Positions 7,670 through 15,847 are shown, counted from the first letter of the stretch. The stretch is DNA of 15,847 nt from Anaerolineae bacterium (GCA_016931365.1 JAFGEY010000427.1:1-15847); one strand, 5' to 3'. The notes: generated by a model from the sequence alone, not told the origin. Made by a program: numbers and translations.

Positions 7670-8140
7670 CTACTTGATTTCCAGCCTCATCTCCGTACTG
7701 GCCTTAAAGCCCATTCGTTCATACATCGGCCGGCCCATGTCCGAGGCGTGCAGGGCGATGCGGGTGACGCCTTGCGCCTTGAACCACTCGATGATCGTCT
7801 CCACAATGCGCCGGGCCAGCCCGCGCCGCCGGTACTCGGGCCGGGTGGCGACGCTCATAATGTAGCCGATTTTGCCGGACAGGTTGCCCGGACCGGGCGG
7901 GTGCACGTCGATCACCGCGCCGCCGCTGCTGACCACCTGCCCGTCGGCGGCGACGGCGACCCAGGCGCAAAATTCGCCGCCCGGCAGCTTGGCCTCTATG
8001 TAAGCCCGCGCGGCCCGGTCGCCGGCGGCAAGCTGTTCGGGGTCAGTGTGGCCCATCGATTCAAACATCAGCCGGCGCAGGTACACCAACGCATCCAGGT
8101 CGTCGAGCGTGGCCGGGCGAATGAGGATGTCATCGTTCAT
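7670..8140 (-). CDS. GNAT-family N-acetyltransferase
   Basis: A 156-residue protein. ATG at 8140 forms a 4-base ATGA overlap with the stop of the upstream PHP gene and has GGAG 9 bases before it, so longer in-frame extensions are not needed. The GNAT fold is evident: an N-terminal IRPATLDDLDALVYL, then KIGYIMSVATRPEYRRRGLARRI with the acetyl-CoA-binding RRRGLA at 104-109, and a C-terminal GVTRIALHASDMGRPMYERMGF typical of the final strands. It would transfer an acetyl group from acetyl-CoA to an amine; the substrate cannot be read from the sequence. It is the last gene of a three-gene minus-strand operon and ends at the 7579-7625 hairpin. Confidence 0.88.
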   Translation of the reverse strand: MNDDILIRPATLDDLDALVYLRRLMFESMGHTDPEQLAAGDRAARAYIEAKLPGGEFCAWVAVAADGQVVSSGGAVIDVHPPGPGNLSGKIGYIMSVATRPEYRRRGLARRIVETIIEWFKAQGVTRIALHASDMGRPMYERMGFKASTEMRLEIK

Positions 8141-8982
8141 GGTCGTGCTCCAATCCTGGCATAGCCGAGCAGCGGCCCCAGATTGAGTTGCGACAGGCGC
8201 GCTTCCGGCTGGCCAAGCGCACGCTCGGCAACAAAGCCGCCGTGACAGTCTGACCCGGCGGTGATCAACAGGCCGTGCTGGCGGCAAAAATCCAGGCATC
8301 GTGCGACCAGTGGCGCGTCATGATAAGGGGTATAGCACTCCAGCCCATCTATGCCGATGTCCCGCACGTAATCGAATATCTCATCGGCGGTACGCCCATT
8401 GAGGACATTGCTGCCGGGGTGCGCCCAGATCGCCGTGCCGCCGGCGCGGTGAATGATCTGCACCGCTTCGGCCGGGTCGGCGAAGGCGGGATAGTGAAGG
8501 GCCATCTCGCCCACAAACAGCCGCCCGAAAAAGTCTTTCACGCCACTGCAAATCCCCTTGTCGATCATAAAATTGAGCGCCTTCCAGCCCCCGCGCGAGG
8601 TGTCGTTCTGGTAGGTTTCAAATTCCTCAAAGCTGATCTCGTACCCCGCAGCGATCAATTTGCGGATCGATTGATCGTCAACGCTCGCCAATCTATGCCA
8701 GTTTTCGTCGATCATTGCCAGCAGGGCCGCATCATTGAGGTCGATGCCGTAGCCGAGAATGTGGATCAACTGGACATTCCAGGTGGACGACACTTCGACG
8801 GCGCGGATAAAGTGCAAGCCGCGTTCACGGGCCAACGCTTCGGTAGCCCGCACGTTGCCCACCGAGTCGTGATCGGCGACGGCAAAGAGATCGATGCCGG
8901 TGGCCTGCACCTGCTGCACGAGTTCCCGCGGATTCCACGTGCCGTCGGATGCGGTGGAGTGAATGTGGAGATCGACACGCAT
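8137..8982 (-). CDS. PHP-domain phosphoesterase (YciV/TrpH type)
   Basis: A 281-residue protein; ATG at 8982 has GGAG about 9 bases upstream. Metal-binding motifs of the PHP family are complete: DLHIHSTASDG (H6, H8), ADHD (D37, H38), EVS (E63), HILGYG (H74), AHPG (H188) and SDCHGG (D245, H247). This layout matches the YciV/TrpH group, which includes 5'-3' exoribonucleases and enzymes that dephosphorylate nucleoside 3',5'-bisphosphates. It begins 2 bases after the aldolase stop and overlaps the GNAT gene by 4 bases, so the three are clearly one transcription unit. Cytoplasmic; no signal peptide. The family is firm; the exact substrate within it is inferred. Confidence 0.88.
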   Translation of the reverse strand: MRVDLHIHSTASDGTWNPRELVQQVQATGIDLFAVADHDSVGNVRATEALARERGLHFIRAVEVSSTWNVQLIHILGYGIDLNDAALLAMIDENWHRLASVDDQSIRKLIAAGYEISFEEFETYQNDTSRGGWKALNFMIDKGICSGVKDFFGRLFVGEMALHYPAFADPAEAVQIIHRAGGTAIWAHPGSNVLNGRTADEIFDYVRDIGIDGLECYTPYHDAPLVARCLDFCRQHGLLITAGSDCHGGFVAERALGQPEARLSQLNLGPLLGYARIGARP

Positions 8983-8984
8983 GG

Positions 8985-9596
8985 TTAAAACTCCGCCCGG
9001 TAGGTTTCGGGACGAGTGTCATAGCCGCCGAGCAGGTGGGCGAAAATCATGCTTTGCGCGCTGCGCTCGATCAGCTCGGCGAAATCGAGCGCCTGGCGCA
9101 GGTCTTTGCCCCCGGCCAACGCGCCGTGGTTCTTGAGCAGGATGCCGTGTTTCCGGTCGCCCAGGCACTTGACCGCGTTTTGGGCCAGTTCGAGCGAGCC
9201 GGCCGGGCCGTAAGCGGCAAGGTCGATCGGTCCGCCGATATAGTGGGCAACTTCGCCCAGGACGGCCGGGATACCCTGGCGCAGCACACTGGAGGCGAGT
9301 GTGGTCGCGTACTGCGAGTGGGTGTGGACAATCGCCGCGATGTCGGGGCGGGCCAGGTAGACCAGGCGATGTAGATGGTGCTCGATGGATGGCGTGCCGC
9401 CCTCGATCACGTTGCCCTCCCAGTCGATGACGACCAGGCTTTCAGGCGTGATGTCGGGGTAAGGCGTGCCGCTCGGCTTGATGTACAAGCCGCGTCCGTC
9501 CTCGGTGCGCACGCTGATGTTGCCTGCCGTGTAAACGGTGAGGCCGCGACGGAGCAGTTCGTTGCCCGCCCAGACCAGTTCTTGACGTCGATTCAT
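8985..9596 (-). CDS. Class II aldolase/adducin-family protein (fuculose-phosphate aldolase-like)
   Basis: A 203-residue protein. I chose ATG 9596 because GAGGAC lies about 7 bases upstream and the family begins at this point; an in-frame extension to 9650 has no family similarity. Residues matching the zinc site of L-fuculose-1-phosphate aldolase are present with near-identical positions: E72 (SIEHHLH), H91 and H93 (HTHSQYA), and H157 (KNHGAL). TAGNISVR (23-30) and KPSGTPYPDIT (40-50) would bind the phosphate. Likely a retro-aldol cleavage of a phosphorylated sugar to dihydroxyacetone phosphate and an aldehyde, but related proteins act on methylthioribulose-phosphate or other substrates. It is the first gene of a minus-strand operon with PHP and GNAT genes, an unusual set that gives no clear pathway. 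Confidence 0.87.
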   Translation of the reverse strand: MNRRQELVWAGNELLRRGLTVYTAGNISVRTEDGRGLYIKPSGTPYPDITPESLVVIDWEGNVIEGGTPSIEHHLHRLVYLARPDIAAIVHTHSQYATTLASSVLRQGIPAVLGEVAHYIGGPIDLAAYGPAGSLELAQNAVKCLGDRKHGILLKNHGALAGGKDLRQALDFAELIERSAQSMIFAHLLGGYDTRPETYRAEF

Positions 9597-9672
9597 AGCT
9601 GTCCTCGTGGTTTTCAGTTTAGCATTGAGAGAGAGTAACTGCTCAGGCATAGCTGATTCTCGATCATTTTTC

Positions 9673-9737
9673 GACAGGATTTACAAGATTGTCAGGATTT
9701 GATGGTCTTTTATCCTGTTAATCTTGTTTATCCTGTC
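9673..9737. repeat. Palindromic intergenic repeat of ACAGGAT/ACAAGAT units
   Basis: Arms 9673-9698 and 9712-9737 are imperfectly complementary: GACAGGAT with ATCCTGTC, ACAAGATT with AATCTTGT, and CAGGAT with ATCCTG, around a 13-base centre. Each arm is built from similar roughly 10-base units. It lies between the divergent aldolase upstream region and the 3' end of the adenylyltransferase gene. It resembles a dispersed bacterial intergenic repeat I recall from several phyla; the rest of 9597-9882 holds no gene. Confidence 0.7.
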
Positions 9738-9808
9738 CAGATTTGAGCACAGGTTGAGCAATTACGAGAACGGATTATATGCCGGCCCCGGTGTGCCGTC
9801 AAATGCAA

Positions 9809-9881
9809 GGCCCCCACCTCAAAGAGATGGGGGCCGTAAACAGGGCAATGCTGCACCCTTTGGCGCGCAAAATGGCGCGCC
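9809..9881 (-). terminator. Two stem-loops after the adenylyltransferase gene
   Basis: Reading the minus strand, a 7-base GC hairpin (9875-9881 with 9862-9868, 6-base loop) begins 1 base after the stop codon. A 12-base hairpin with one mismatch follows (9824-9835 with 9809-9820, loop of three), then a weak T-rich stretch. Probably the transcription end of the minus-strand operon, although the T run is poor. Confidence 0.55.
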
Positions 9882-9882
9882 C

Positions 9883-11169
9883 TCAGGTCGCATCGACCCT
9901 GGCTTGACGCCGGGAAGGGACAAGCTCCCGAGGATATTCCTGTCCGACGACAACCCCGGTGTGGATGTGAGCTCCTTTTTCGATCACCGTGATCGGCGTC
10001 GGCGCTTGTGCTGTCATCGTCGGCGCGTGACGGGTGGCGATACCCACCTGGGCCTGCTGCCCAACGGTAGCTTCGATGTCGAGGATAGCATTTTGCACCA
10101 GGGCGCGTTCTTCGATAACCACGTCTTGCATCACAATTGAATTGCGGACCACGGCGCCAGGGCCAACGTACACACCCGGCGAGAGGATCGAATATTCGAC
10201 CGCGCCCTCGATGATGCAGCCGCCGGAGATCAGGCTGTGCGAGACGTGCCCACCAATTTCGATGCGGGTGGGCGGGCGGGCCTGGACTTGCGTGCGGATG
10301 GGCCAGCCGGTGTCGTGCAGGTTCAGGGGAGAAGCGTCCCGGAGCAGGTCGATGCTGGCCTGCCAATAATCCTCGACGGTATGAATGCAGTTCCAGTAAT
10401 CGGTGTACTGAAAAGCCAGCACACGGTCGCCGGCCCGGATCATGCAGGGAATCACATCATGGTCGAACTGGTGCGTCGAGTTGGCATCCTGAGCGTCTTC
10501 GTTCAAACGCCAGTTGAGCACATCGGTGTTGAACAACAGTATGCCCATCAGAGCCAGCGATCCCGGTTCGTTGCTGCCCGGTGGGAGCAGGGCCTGCACC
10601 CAGCCCAATTCATTGATTTGCAGCGTATAATATTGCGCTGCCCGCTCTGGTTCGATGGCGGTCGCGACGACGGTCAGATCGGCGCCGGCCTGACGATGAC
10701 GTACGAGCGGCACATTCAGGTCTTGTTTGTAGGCCTGGTCGCCGGCGAGGAGCAATACCTCGCCGGTGCGATGGCGCAGAATAAAGTCCTGGTTCTGATA
10801 GATCGCATCGGCGGCGCCGCTATACCATTGCATGCCACTGTGTCCCTGGTAGGGATGAAGCAGCGCCAGCCCCCCCTGGCGCCGATCGAGGTCCCAGGGG
10901 CGGCCATAGGCAAGATGGTCGTGCAACGAGCGGGATTGGTACTGTGTGATCACGCCCACCGTGTCGATGCCTGAATGGACGCAGTTGGACAAGGCAAAAT
11001 CGATCAGGCGGTATTCACCGGCAAAGGGCAGAGCGGCTTTGGAGCGGTGGGAAACCAGATTGCCAAGCTGTGCTGAATCGTGATCGGCGAGAATCAAGGC
11101 CAGGGGCTGGCCCGAATAGGCGTCAACGGCATCCGGATCGTTATGAAGGCATGAAAATTGATTTTCCAT
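9883..11169 (-). CDS. Divergent ADP-glucose pyrophosphorylase homologue, probably non-catalytic
   Basis: A 428-residue protein with GGAAG about 8 bases before ATG 11169. GlgC landmarks are clear: KAALPFAGEYRLIDFALSN (44-62), GRPWDLDR (89-96), WYSGAADAIYQNQDF (115-129), GDQAY (143-147) and a C-terminal left-handed beta-helix with hexapeptides (about 303-375). GlgC makes ADP-glucose from glucose-1-phosphate and ATP. Several catalytic signatures are lost here. The Gly-rich loop that binds ATP is ADHDSAQL (28-35). The EKP lysine that binds glucose-1-phosphate is absent from ALLPPGSN (193-200). The metal-binding Asp of the usual W-x-D-V-G-T motif is replaced in YWNCIHT (258-264). One metal-site Asp (D144) remains. 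Loss of function with fold retained suggests a GlgD-like regulatory subunit. It lies 63 bases downstream of a small ANTAR-like gene. Homology is firm; lack of activity is inferred. Confidence 0.85.
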   Translation of the reverse strand: MENQFSCLHNDPDAVDAYSGQPLALILADHDSAQLGNLVSHRSKAALPFAGEYRLIDFALSNCVHSGIDTVGVITQYQSRSLHDHLAYGRPWDLDRRQGGLALLHPYQGHSGMQWYSGAADAIYQNQDFILRHRTGEVLLLAGDQAYKQDLNVPLVRHRQAGADLTVVATAIEPERAAQYYTLQINELGWVQALLPPGSNEPGSLALMGILLFNTDVLNWRLNEDAQDANSTHQFDHDVIPCMIRAGDRVLAFQYTDYWNCIHTVEDYWQASIDLLRDASPLNLHDTGWPIRTQVQARPPTRIEIGGHVSHSLISGGCIIEGAVEYSILSPGVYVGPGAVVRNSIVMQDVVIEERALVQNAILDIEATVGQQAQVGIATRHAPTMTAQAPTPITVIEKGAHIHTGVVVGQEYPRELVPSRRQARVDAT

Positions 11170-11232
11170 CGGTTTTCTTCCAAGACTGCGCTGGCACTAA
11201 GCAGTGCTGGGGAAAGGGGGCGTCGATGTGCG

Positions 11233-11448
11233 TCAAACCGGCGCGCTGTACCGATATGAAATCTCTTGATCGTTGACGATCGCTTCGGCAACCTGGCTCA
11301 GACTGGCCTTTTTTGCCCTGGCTTCTTGCATGATCCGTTCCAGGGCTTTCTGCGGCGAGGTGCGGTCGCGTGTCGTCAGATAATTTATGGCGTATTGGAT
11401 GGTTGAACGGGTATGATCAAGCGGCCGACTCGGTTTGTTTTCGTCCAC
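11233..11448 (-). CDS. Small ANTAR-domain-like protein
   Basis: A 71-residue protein starting at GTG 11448, chosen because GGGGGA sits about 7 bases upstream; an in-frame TTG at 11463 has no ribosome binding site. From TRSTIQYAINYLTTRDR the sequence follows the ANTAR pattern: a helix with a conserved Ala, then SPQKALERIMQEARAKK and LSQVAEAIV. ANTAR domains bind paired RNA stem-loops and prevent transcription termination; normally they sit behind a receiver or sensor domain. Here the domain stands alone after a short charged N-terminus, so any input would come from a partner. It is the first gene of an operon with the adenylyltransferase homologue, and its upstream leader contains alternative inverted repeats. 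Assignment is by pattern only and moderate. Confidence 0.65.
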   Translation of the reverse strand: MDENKPSRPLDHTRSTIQYAINYLTTRDRTSPQKALERIMQEARAKKASLSQVAEAIVNDQEISYRYSAPV

Positions 11449-11485
11449 TCGTGTTTCCCCCAAACACCAGGCATCTCACTCGCCT

Positions 11486-11587
11486 TTACTGACCCAAACA
11501 GAGTTCCCCAATAGAATCTAGCCCATCATGAGAATCTAAAAAGCACCAGGGACCAATACTCGGGTCAGTAAGCGATCAGTTGCTTAC
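11486..11587 (-). promoter_or_regulatory. Leader with mutually exclusive inverted repeats upstream of the ANTAR gene
   Basis: TTACTGACCC (11486-11495) and GGGTCAGTAA (11562-11571) are a perfect 10-base pair 66 bases apart. Bases 11568-11573 also pair with 11582-11587 (GTAAGC/GCTTAC, 8-base loop). The two structures share 11568-11571 and cannot form together. A direct repeat AGAATCTA occurs at 11513-11520 and 11531-11538. This could be an attenuator-like switch or operators; nothing here proves which. Confidence 0.35.
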
Positions 11588-11752
11588 AGAGACAAAAAAC
11601 GCTGCCAGGTCTGTGACGACAGGACAGCATCGTTTGTGCTCGGCTCGAACAGATCAAACCGATTGGGAGTATGTAACAATGTAGCTCTATCATACCACAC
11701 TTGGATCTGAATTTCAACCCCTTGTGCGTGTAGATTGCGTGAATTTAGTGGT

Positions 11753-11782
11753 GTTATGATGGCTGTCACCGCAGGTTGTCAA
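11753..11782 (-). promoter_or_regulatory. Possible minus-strand promoter for the ANTAR operon
   Basis: On the minus strand a consensus TTGACA (11782-11777) is followed after 18 bases by CATAAC (11758-11753). It overlaps the -35 region of the opposite promoter, so the two transcripts would be divergent and might compete. It would give a leader of about 300 bases. The -10 match is only partial. Confidence 0.3.
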
Positions 11783-11804
11783 AATCTGCTGCGCCATGTA
11801 TAAT
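11776..11804 (+). promoter_or_regulatory. Near-consensus sigma70 promoter for the methylmalonyl-CoA genes
   Basis: TTGTCA (11776-11781) and TATAAT (11799-11804) are separated by exactly 17 bases. The predicted start at about 11811 gives a leader of roughly 245 bases before the mutase gene. A 16-codon ORF with no ribosome binding site begins at 11814, three bases after the predicted start. Confidence 0.65.
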
Positions 11805-11963
11805 ATAAAGTAAATGGCAAACAGCCACAGTATTACATGTTGTCATCGGCACAAGCAAATGTGAGTCATCATATTATTTGGAGATACGAAAGAACGCAAA
11901 GCTCGTCAGCAAGAGCGACAGCAAGCCCGTACATCGGCCCGCACATCCTGCGCGAGGCAGAAT

Positions 11964-12029
11964 ATGTCACCATCAGCGCGTGAATACCTGTATCACATCC
12001 TTCCGCATATCTTGAACAGTTCAGACTGA
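11964..12029 (+). pseudogene. Possible relic of a HepT/DUF86-like gene start
   Basis: A 21-codon frame reads MSPSAREYLYHILPHILNSSD-like residues, and its first dozen resemble the N-terminus of HepT-type proteins (S-x-REYLxHIL). It stops within the palindrome before the mutase gene. No further homology is visible, and chance resemblance is quite possible. Confidence 0.15.
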
Positions 12030-12033
12030 ACTG
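12013..12033. promoter_or_regulatory. Overlapping palindromes (candidate operator) before the mutase gene
   Basis: TGAACAGTTCA (12013-12023) and CAGTTCAGACTGAACTG (12017-12033) are both perfect palindromes around a central base and overlap. They end 8 bases before the AGGAGG site (12042-12047). The symmetry suits a dimeric regulator, or a small RNA hairpin near the ribosome binding site. Confidence 0.45.
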
Positions 12034-12055
12034 ACTTGATCAGGAGGCCCCATCT

Positions 12056-13720
<1,665 letters not shown>

Positions 13721-13732
13721 AGGATAGATACA

Positions 13733-14140
13733 ATGAAACCCACCAAACTCAACCATCTCGGCATCGCCGTGCACGATCTCGACGCGGCGGCCCGAATCTA
13801 CCAGGCGTTGGGCTTATATGTGGAGAAAATCGTCGACGTGCCGGAGCAGCAGGTGCGCGTGGCCTTTATCCCGGTTGGCGAGAGCACCATCGAACTGGTG
13901 CAGCCCACCTCGCCCGACAGCACGATCGCCCGCTTTCTGGAAAAAAACGGCGAAGGGCTGCATCACCTGGCACTGCAAGTAAGCGATGTGCAAGCCTCGC
14001 TCGGCGAACTCCAGGCACAAGGCATTCAACTGATCAACGAAGCGCCGCGCCACGGCGCGGAAGGTTTGATCGCCTTTTTGCACCCCAAGAGCACCGGGCG
14101 GGTGCTGATCGAGTTGGTGGAAACGACCGCCGACCACTGA
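13733..14140 (+). CDS. mce: Methylmalonyl-CoA epimerase
   Basis: A 135-residue protein of the vicinal-oxygen-chelate (glyoxalase/bleomycin-resistance) superfamily; AGGA ends 8 bases before ATG 13733, and the gene begins 12 bases after the mutase stop. Two VOC modules are visible (LNHLGIAVHDLDAA and GLHHLALQVSDVQA), with probable metal ligands H8, Q57, H77 and E127. The IELVQPTSPDST and AFLHPKSTGRVLIELVE segments are diagnostic for this epimerase. It interconverts the (S) and (R) forms of methylmalonyl-CoA so the mutase can use the product of propionyl-CoA carboxylation. The last residues after LVE (TTADH) and the stop codon lie inside an intergenic inverted repeat. Confidence 0.93.
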   Translation: MKPTKLNHLGIAVHDLDAAARIYQALGLYVEKIVDVPEQQVRVAFIPVGESTIELVQPTSPDSTIARFLEKNGEGLHHLALQVSDVQASLGELQAQGIQLINEAPRHGAEGLIAFLHPKSTGRVLIELVETTADH

Positions 14141-14190
14141 CTGTAGACCACCGACGACGGTCGGCCGTCTGTGGTCGATGGTCAGCGGTC
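14125..14190. repeat. GACCACCGAC-type inverted repeat, copy B
   Basis: GACCGC (14125-14130) and GCGGTC (14185-14190) form the outer pair. The inner arms, built from GACCACTGAC and GACCACCGACGACGG, pair imperfectly with TCGGCCGTCTGTGGTCGATGG. The repeat covers the epimerase stop codon and ends 9 bases before the next ribosome binding site. Confidence 0.7.
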
Positions 14191-14209
14191 TTGATCAACA
14201 GGAGCAGAT

Positions 14210-14620
14210 ATGCACAAAATTCGCGTTCTCATCGCCAAACCCGGCCTCGACGGCCACGACCGGGGGGCCAAAGTGGTCGCCCGCGGGCTGCGCGACGCGG
14301 GGATGGAAGTGATTTACACCGGCTTGCGCCAGACGCCGGAAATGATCGTCGAGGCGGCGCTGCAAGAAGACGTCGACGTGATCGGGTTGAGCATCCTCTC
14401 CGGCGCGCACATGACCCTTTTTCCGCGCGTGATCGCGCTGCTCAAGCAGCACGAGATGGATGACGTGCTCGTCATCGGCGGCGGGATCATCCCCGAGGAG
14501 GATGCTGCTGCGCTGAAAGCGCTGGGCGTGGCGGCGATCTTTGGCCCCGGCACCCCCATCGGCAAGATCGTCGAATTTATCCAGGCTAACGTCAGGCGAC
14601 CGCCGACCACGAACAACTGA
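14210..14620 (+). CDS. mcmA2: Methylmalonyl-CoA mutase, small B12-binding subunit
   Basis: A 136-residue protein with AGGAG (14200-14204) 5 bases before ATG 14210. It is a stand-alone cobalamin-binding domain: DGHDRG gives the D-x-H-x-x-G motif (D14, H16, G19) whose His replaces dimethylbenzimidazole as the cobalt ligand, followed by SILSG (61-65) and GGGIIP (90-95). [28 protein letters not shown] is nearly identical to the C-terminal domain of one-piece mutases. It pairs with the large subunit encoded upstream. The last eight or so residues (RRPPTTNN) come from the start of an intergenic repeat, so the natural domain probably ends just before. Confidence 0.95.
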   Translation: MHKIRVLIAKPGLDGHDRGAKVVARGLRDAGMEVIYTGLRQTPEMIVEAALQEDVDVIGLSILSGAHMTLFPRVIALLKQHEMDDVLVIGGGIIPEEDAAALKALGVAAIFGPGTPIGKIVEFIQANVRRPPTTNN

Positions 14621-14671
14621 CGACCGACCACCGACTATAGTTGTTCGCGGTCAGCGGTCAGCAGTCGGCGG
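14599..14671. repeat. GACCACCGAC-type inverted repeat, copy C
   Basis: Bases 14599-14617 pair with 14640-14658 at 17 of 19 positions. An alternative register pairs CCGACCACCGAC (14624-14635) with GTCGGCGG (14664-14671). The repeat overlaps the small-subunit stop codon and fills the gap before meaB. Confidence 0.72.
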
Positions 14672-14688
14672 TTTAAATTGAACAGGCA

Positions 14689-15654
14689 ATGAACATAGAA
14701 CAGCATATAGACTTGATACAAAGTGTGCTCGAAAACCACAAACGCGCTCTCGCCCGCGCCATTTCGCTGATCGAAGCAAGCGCGTCGTTTGCTAACGCGC
14801 CCGCGCCCACCGCTGCCGACCTGCTCACAGCCCTCTACCCGCACACCGGGCAGGCGCACCTGGTCGGCATCACCGGCGCGCCGGGCACCGGCAAGAGCAC
14901 GCTGGTCAACCAGCTTGCCCGCGCCTATCGCCGGCAAGACGTGCGCGTCGGCATCTTAGCCGTCGATCCGACCAGTCCCTTCACCGGCGGCGCGCTCTTG
15001 GGCGACCGCATCCGCATGCAAGACCTGGCCGGCGATCCCGGCGTGTTCATCCGCAGCATGGCCACGCGCGGCGCGCCGGGCGGCTTGAGCGCGGCCACGT
15101 TCGACGCGGCGCTCATTCTCGACGCGGCGGGATACGGGGTGATTTTGATCGAAACCGTCGGCGCGGGGCAGGACGAGGTCGAAATTGCCCGTCTGGCCGA
15201 CACCGTCGTCGTCGTCGATGCGCCCGGCCTGGGCGACGACGTGCAGGCCGGCAAGGCCGGGCTGATGGAGATCGCCGACATTTTTGTGGTCAACAAGGCC
15301 GATCGACCGGGGGCCGATCAAGCTGTCCGCGCGCTGGAGTTGATGTTGGAGATGGATACCCGGCAAGCCGGCTGGCCGCCGCCGGTGTGCAAGACGGTGT
15401 CCATAGAAGGCACAGGCGTGGAACAGATCATATCTCACATTTATGCTCACCGTCAATACTTGATAAGTCATCATTTTCGAGAAAGCAAAGAAAGACAACG
15501 TGCAGAACACTGGTTGATTCAGAATTTACATTACACCCTTACAGAACGTTTTTTAGCCAATCTGGAACCAGGACAATGGCAAGATATGATCATCCAGATA
15601 GCTACTCGTCAAATAGACCCTTATTCCGCTCTTCACAAGATAATGAAATTCTAG
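14689..15654 (+). CDS. meaB: MeaB/ArgK-family G3E GTPase, mutase chaperone
   Basis: A 321-residue protein starting at ATG 14689 with only a weak binding site (ACAGG). GTPase motifs are complete: Walker A GAPGTGKST (63-71), VDPTSPFTGGALLGDRIRM (92-110), RSMATRGAPGGLS (122-134), ETVGAGQDE (155-163) and NKAD (202-205). MeaB gates loading of adenosylcobalamin onto the mutase and protects it from inactivation, which fits its position next to both subunits. The C-terminal helix bundle with IDPYSALHKIM is also typical, so the protein appears intact. Base composition, however, falls from about 62-70% GC up to 15420 to 35-40% afterwards (residue 245 onward) without loss of homology. This points to recombination or an assembly join within the gene. 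Confidence 0.93.
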   Translation: MNIEQHIDLIQSVLENHKRALARAISLIEASASFANAPAPTAADLLTALYPHTGQAHLVGITGAPGTGKSTLVNQLARAYRRQDVRVGILAVDPTSPFTGGALLGDRIRMQDLAGDPGVFIRSMATRGAPGGLSAATFDAALILDAAGYGVILIETVGAGQDEVEIARLADTVVVVDAPGLGDDVQAGKAGLMEIADIFVVNKADRPGADQAVRALELMLEMDTRQAGWPPPVCKTVSIEGTGVEQIISHIYAHRQYLISHHFRESKERQRAEHWLIQNLHYTLTERFLANLEPGQWQDMIIQIATRQIDPYSALHKIMKF

Positions 15655-15712
15655 ATTCGTTGCTGTATGTTTGTCCGTTCGTCTTTGTATTTGACATAGT
15701 AAGGAAACTGAC

Positions 15713-15778
15713 ATGAATTGGATATTCTCTCCTCTTGGTATTAGCTCGACCACAATTATAATCCTAGCATCAGTCTGA
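15713..15778 (+). other. Possible 21-residue hydrophobic peptide ORF
   Basis: ATG 15713 has AAGGA 8 bases upstream and opens a 21-codon frame rich in Ile, Ser and Thr, ending TGA. It lies in the AT-rich tail of the window after meaB. Chance is likely; the remaining bases to 15847 show no other gene. Confidence 0.15.
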
Positions 15779-15847
15779 AACGGTCCTTTAAAAATGATAT
15801 AACTGGAATCAAGGAGCCTGTGCCAGATAGAAACGCAACAGGCGACC

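Noticed and set aside
8334..8340. GCACTCC as a second MITE end
   Set aside because: It lies inside the PHP gene with no partner end or flanking duplication.
11584..11769. 61-codon minus-strand ORF as a protein gene
   Set aside because: It begins at GTG with no ribosome binding site and resembles no family; kept only as a possible leader ORF.
11811..12055. Cobalamin riboswitch in the mutase leader
   Set aside because: I looked for the B12 box and the conserved core elements and found nothing beyond a chance GCCAC; the mutase uses B12, but that alone is not evidence.

Overview
The window looks like chromosomal DNA from a free-living, GC-rich bacterium, most likely of the Chloroflexota (Anaerolineae/Caldilineae type). 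That placement is an inference from the split methylmalonyl-CoA mutase with MeaB, the ADP-glucose pyrophosphorylase paralogue and the style of intergenic repeats; no marker gene settles it. Most genes have strong Shine-Dalgarno sites and ordinary housekeeping or central-metabolism functions.

Layout. 1-2152 (+): 3' part of a YgiQ-type radical SAM gene and an aldo/keto-reductase-like gene of unknown function. 2182-2282: a short palindromic element flanked by a target duplication (MITE-like). 2370-7514 (+): a compact four-gene cassette encoding a RecQ helicase fused to a phosphoribosyltransferase domain, a DprA/SLOG protein, an HNH-endonuclease-domain protein and a methyltransferase-HIT fusion. 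It ends at a strong hairpin terminator at 7579-7625. 7670-9596 (-): an operon in the order class II aldolase, PHP phosphoesterase, GNAT acetyltransferase. 9673-9737: an extrahelical-type palindromic repeat. 9883-11448 (-): a small ANTAR-like protein followed by a divergent ADP-glucose pyrophosphorylase homologue whose catalytic signatures are eroded. 11464-12055: a divergent regulatory region with a near-consensus sigma70 promoter, palindromes and possible alternative RNA structures. 12056-15654 (+): the methylmalonyl-CoA module (mutase large subunit, epimerase, B12-binding small subunit, MeaB chaperone).

How the genes work together. The 12056-15654 genes together interconvert methylmalonyl-CoA epimers and succinyl-CoA and protect the B12 enzyme. 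The 2370-7514 cassette has overlapping or closely spaced genes, lower GC in its distal half, a mobile-element scar upstream and a set of nucleic-acid and nucleotide-handling domains (helicase, DNA-binding SLOG, PRTase, HNH nuclease, methyltransferase, HIT hydrolase). I do not recognise this four-gene combination as a named system. It is the best candidate here for an undescribed defence or DNA-processing system; DprA next to a PRTase recalls both the ShosTA toxin-antitoxin/defence pair and the ComF/DprA competence pair.

Also notable: three copies of a GACCACCGAC-type inverted repeat sit on the 3' ends of genes and encode their C-terminal tails, and base composition breaks abruptly inside meaB near 15420.
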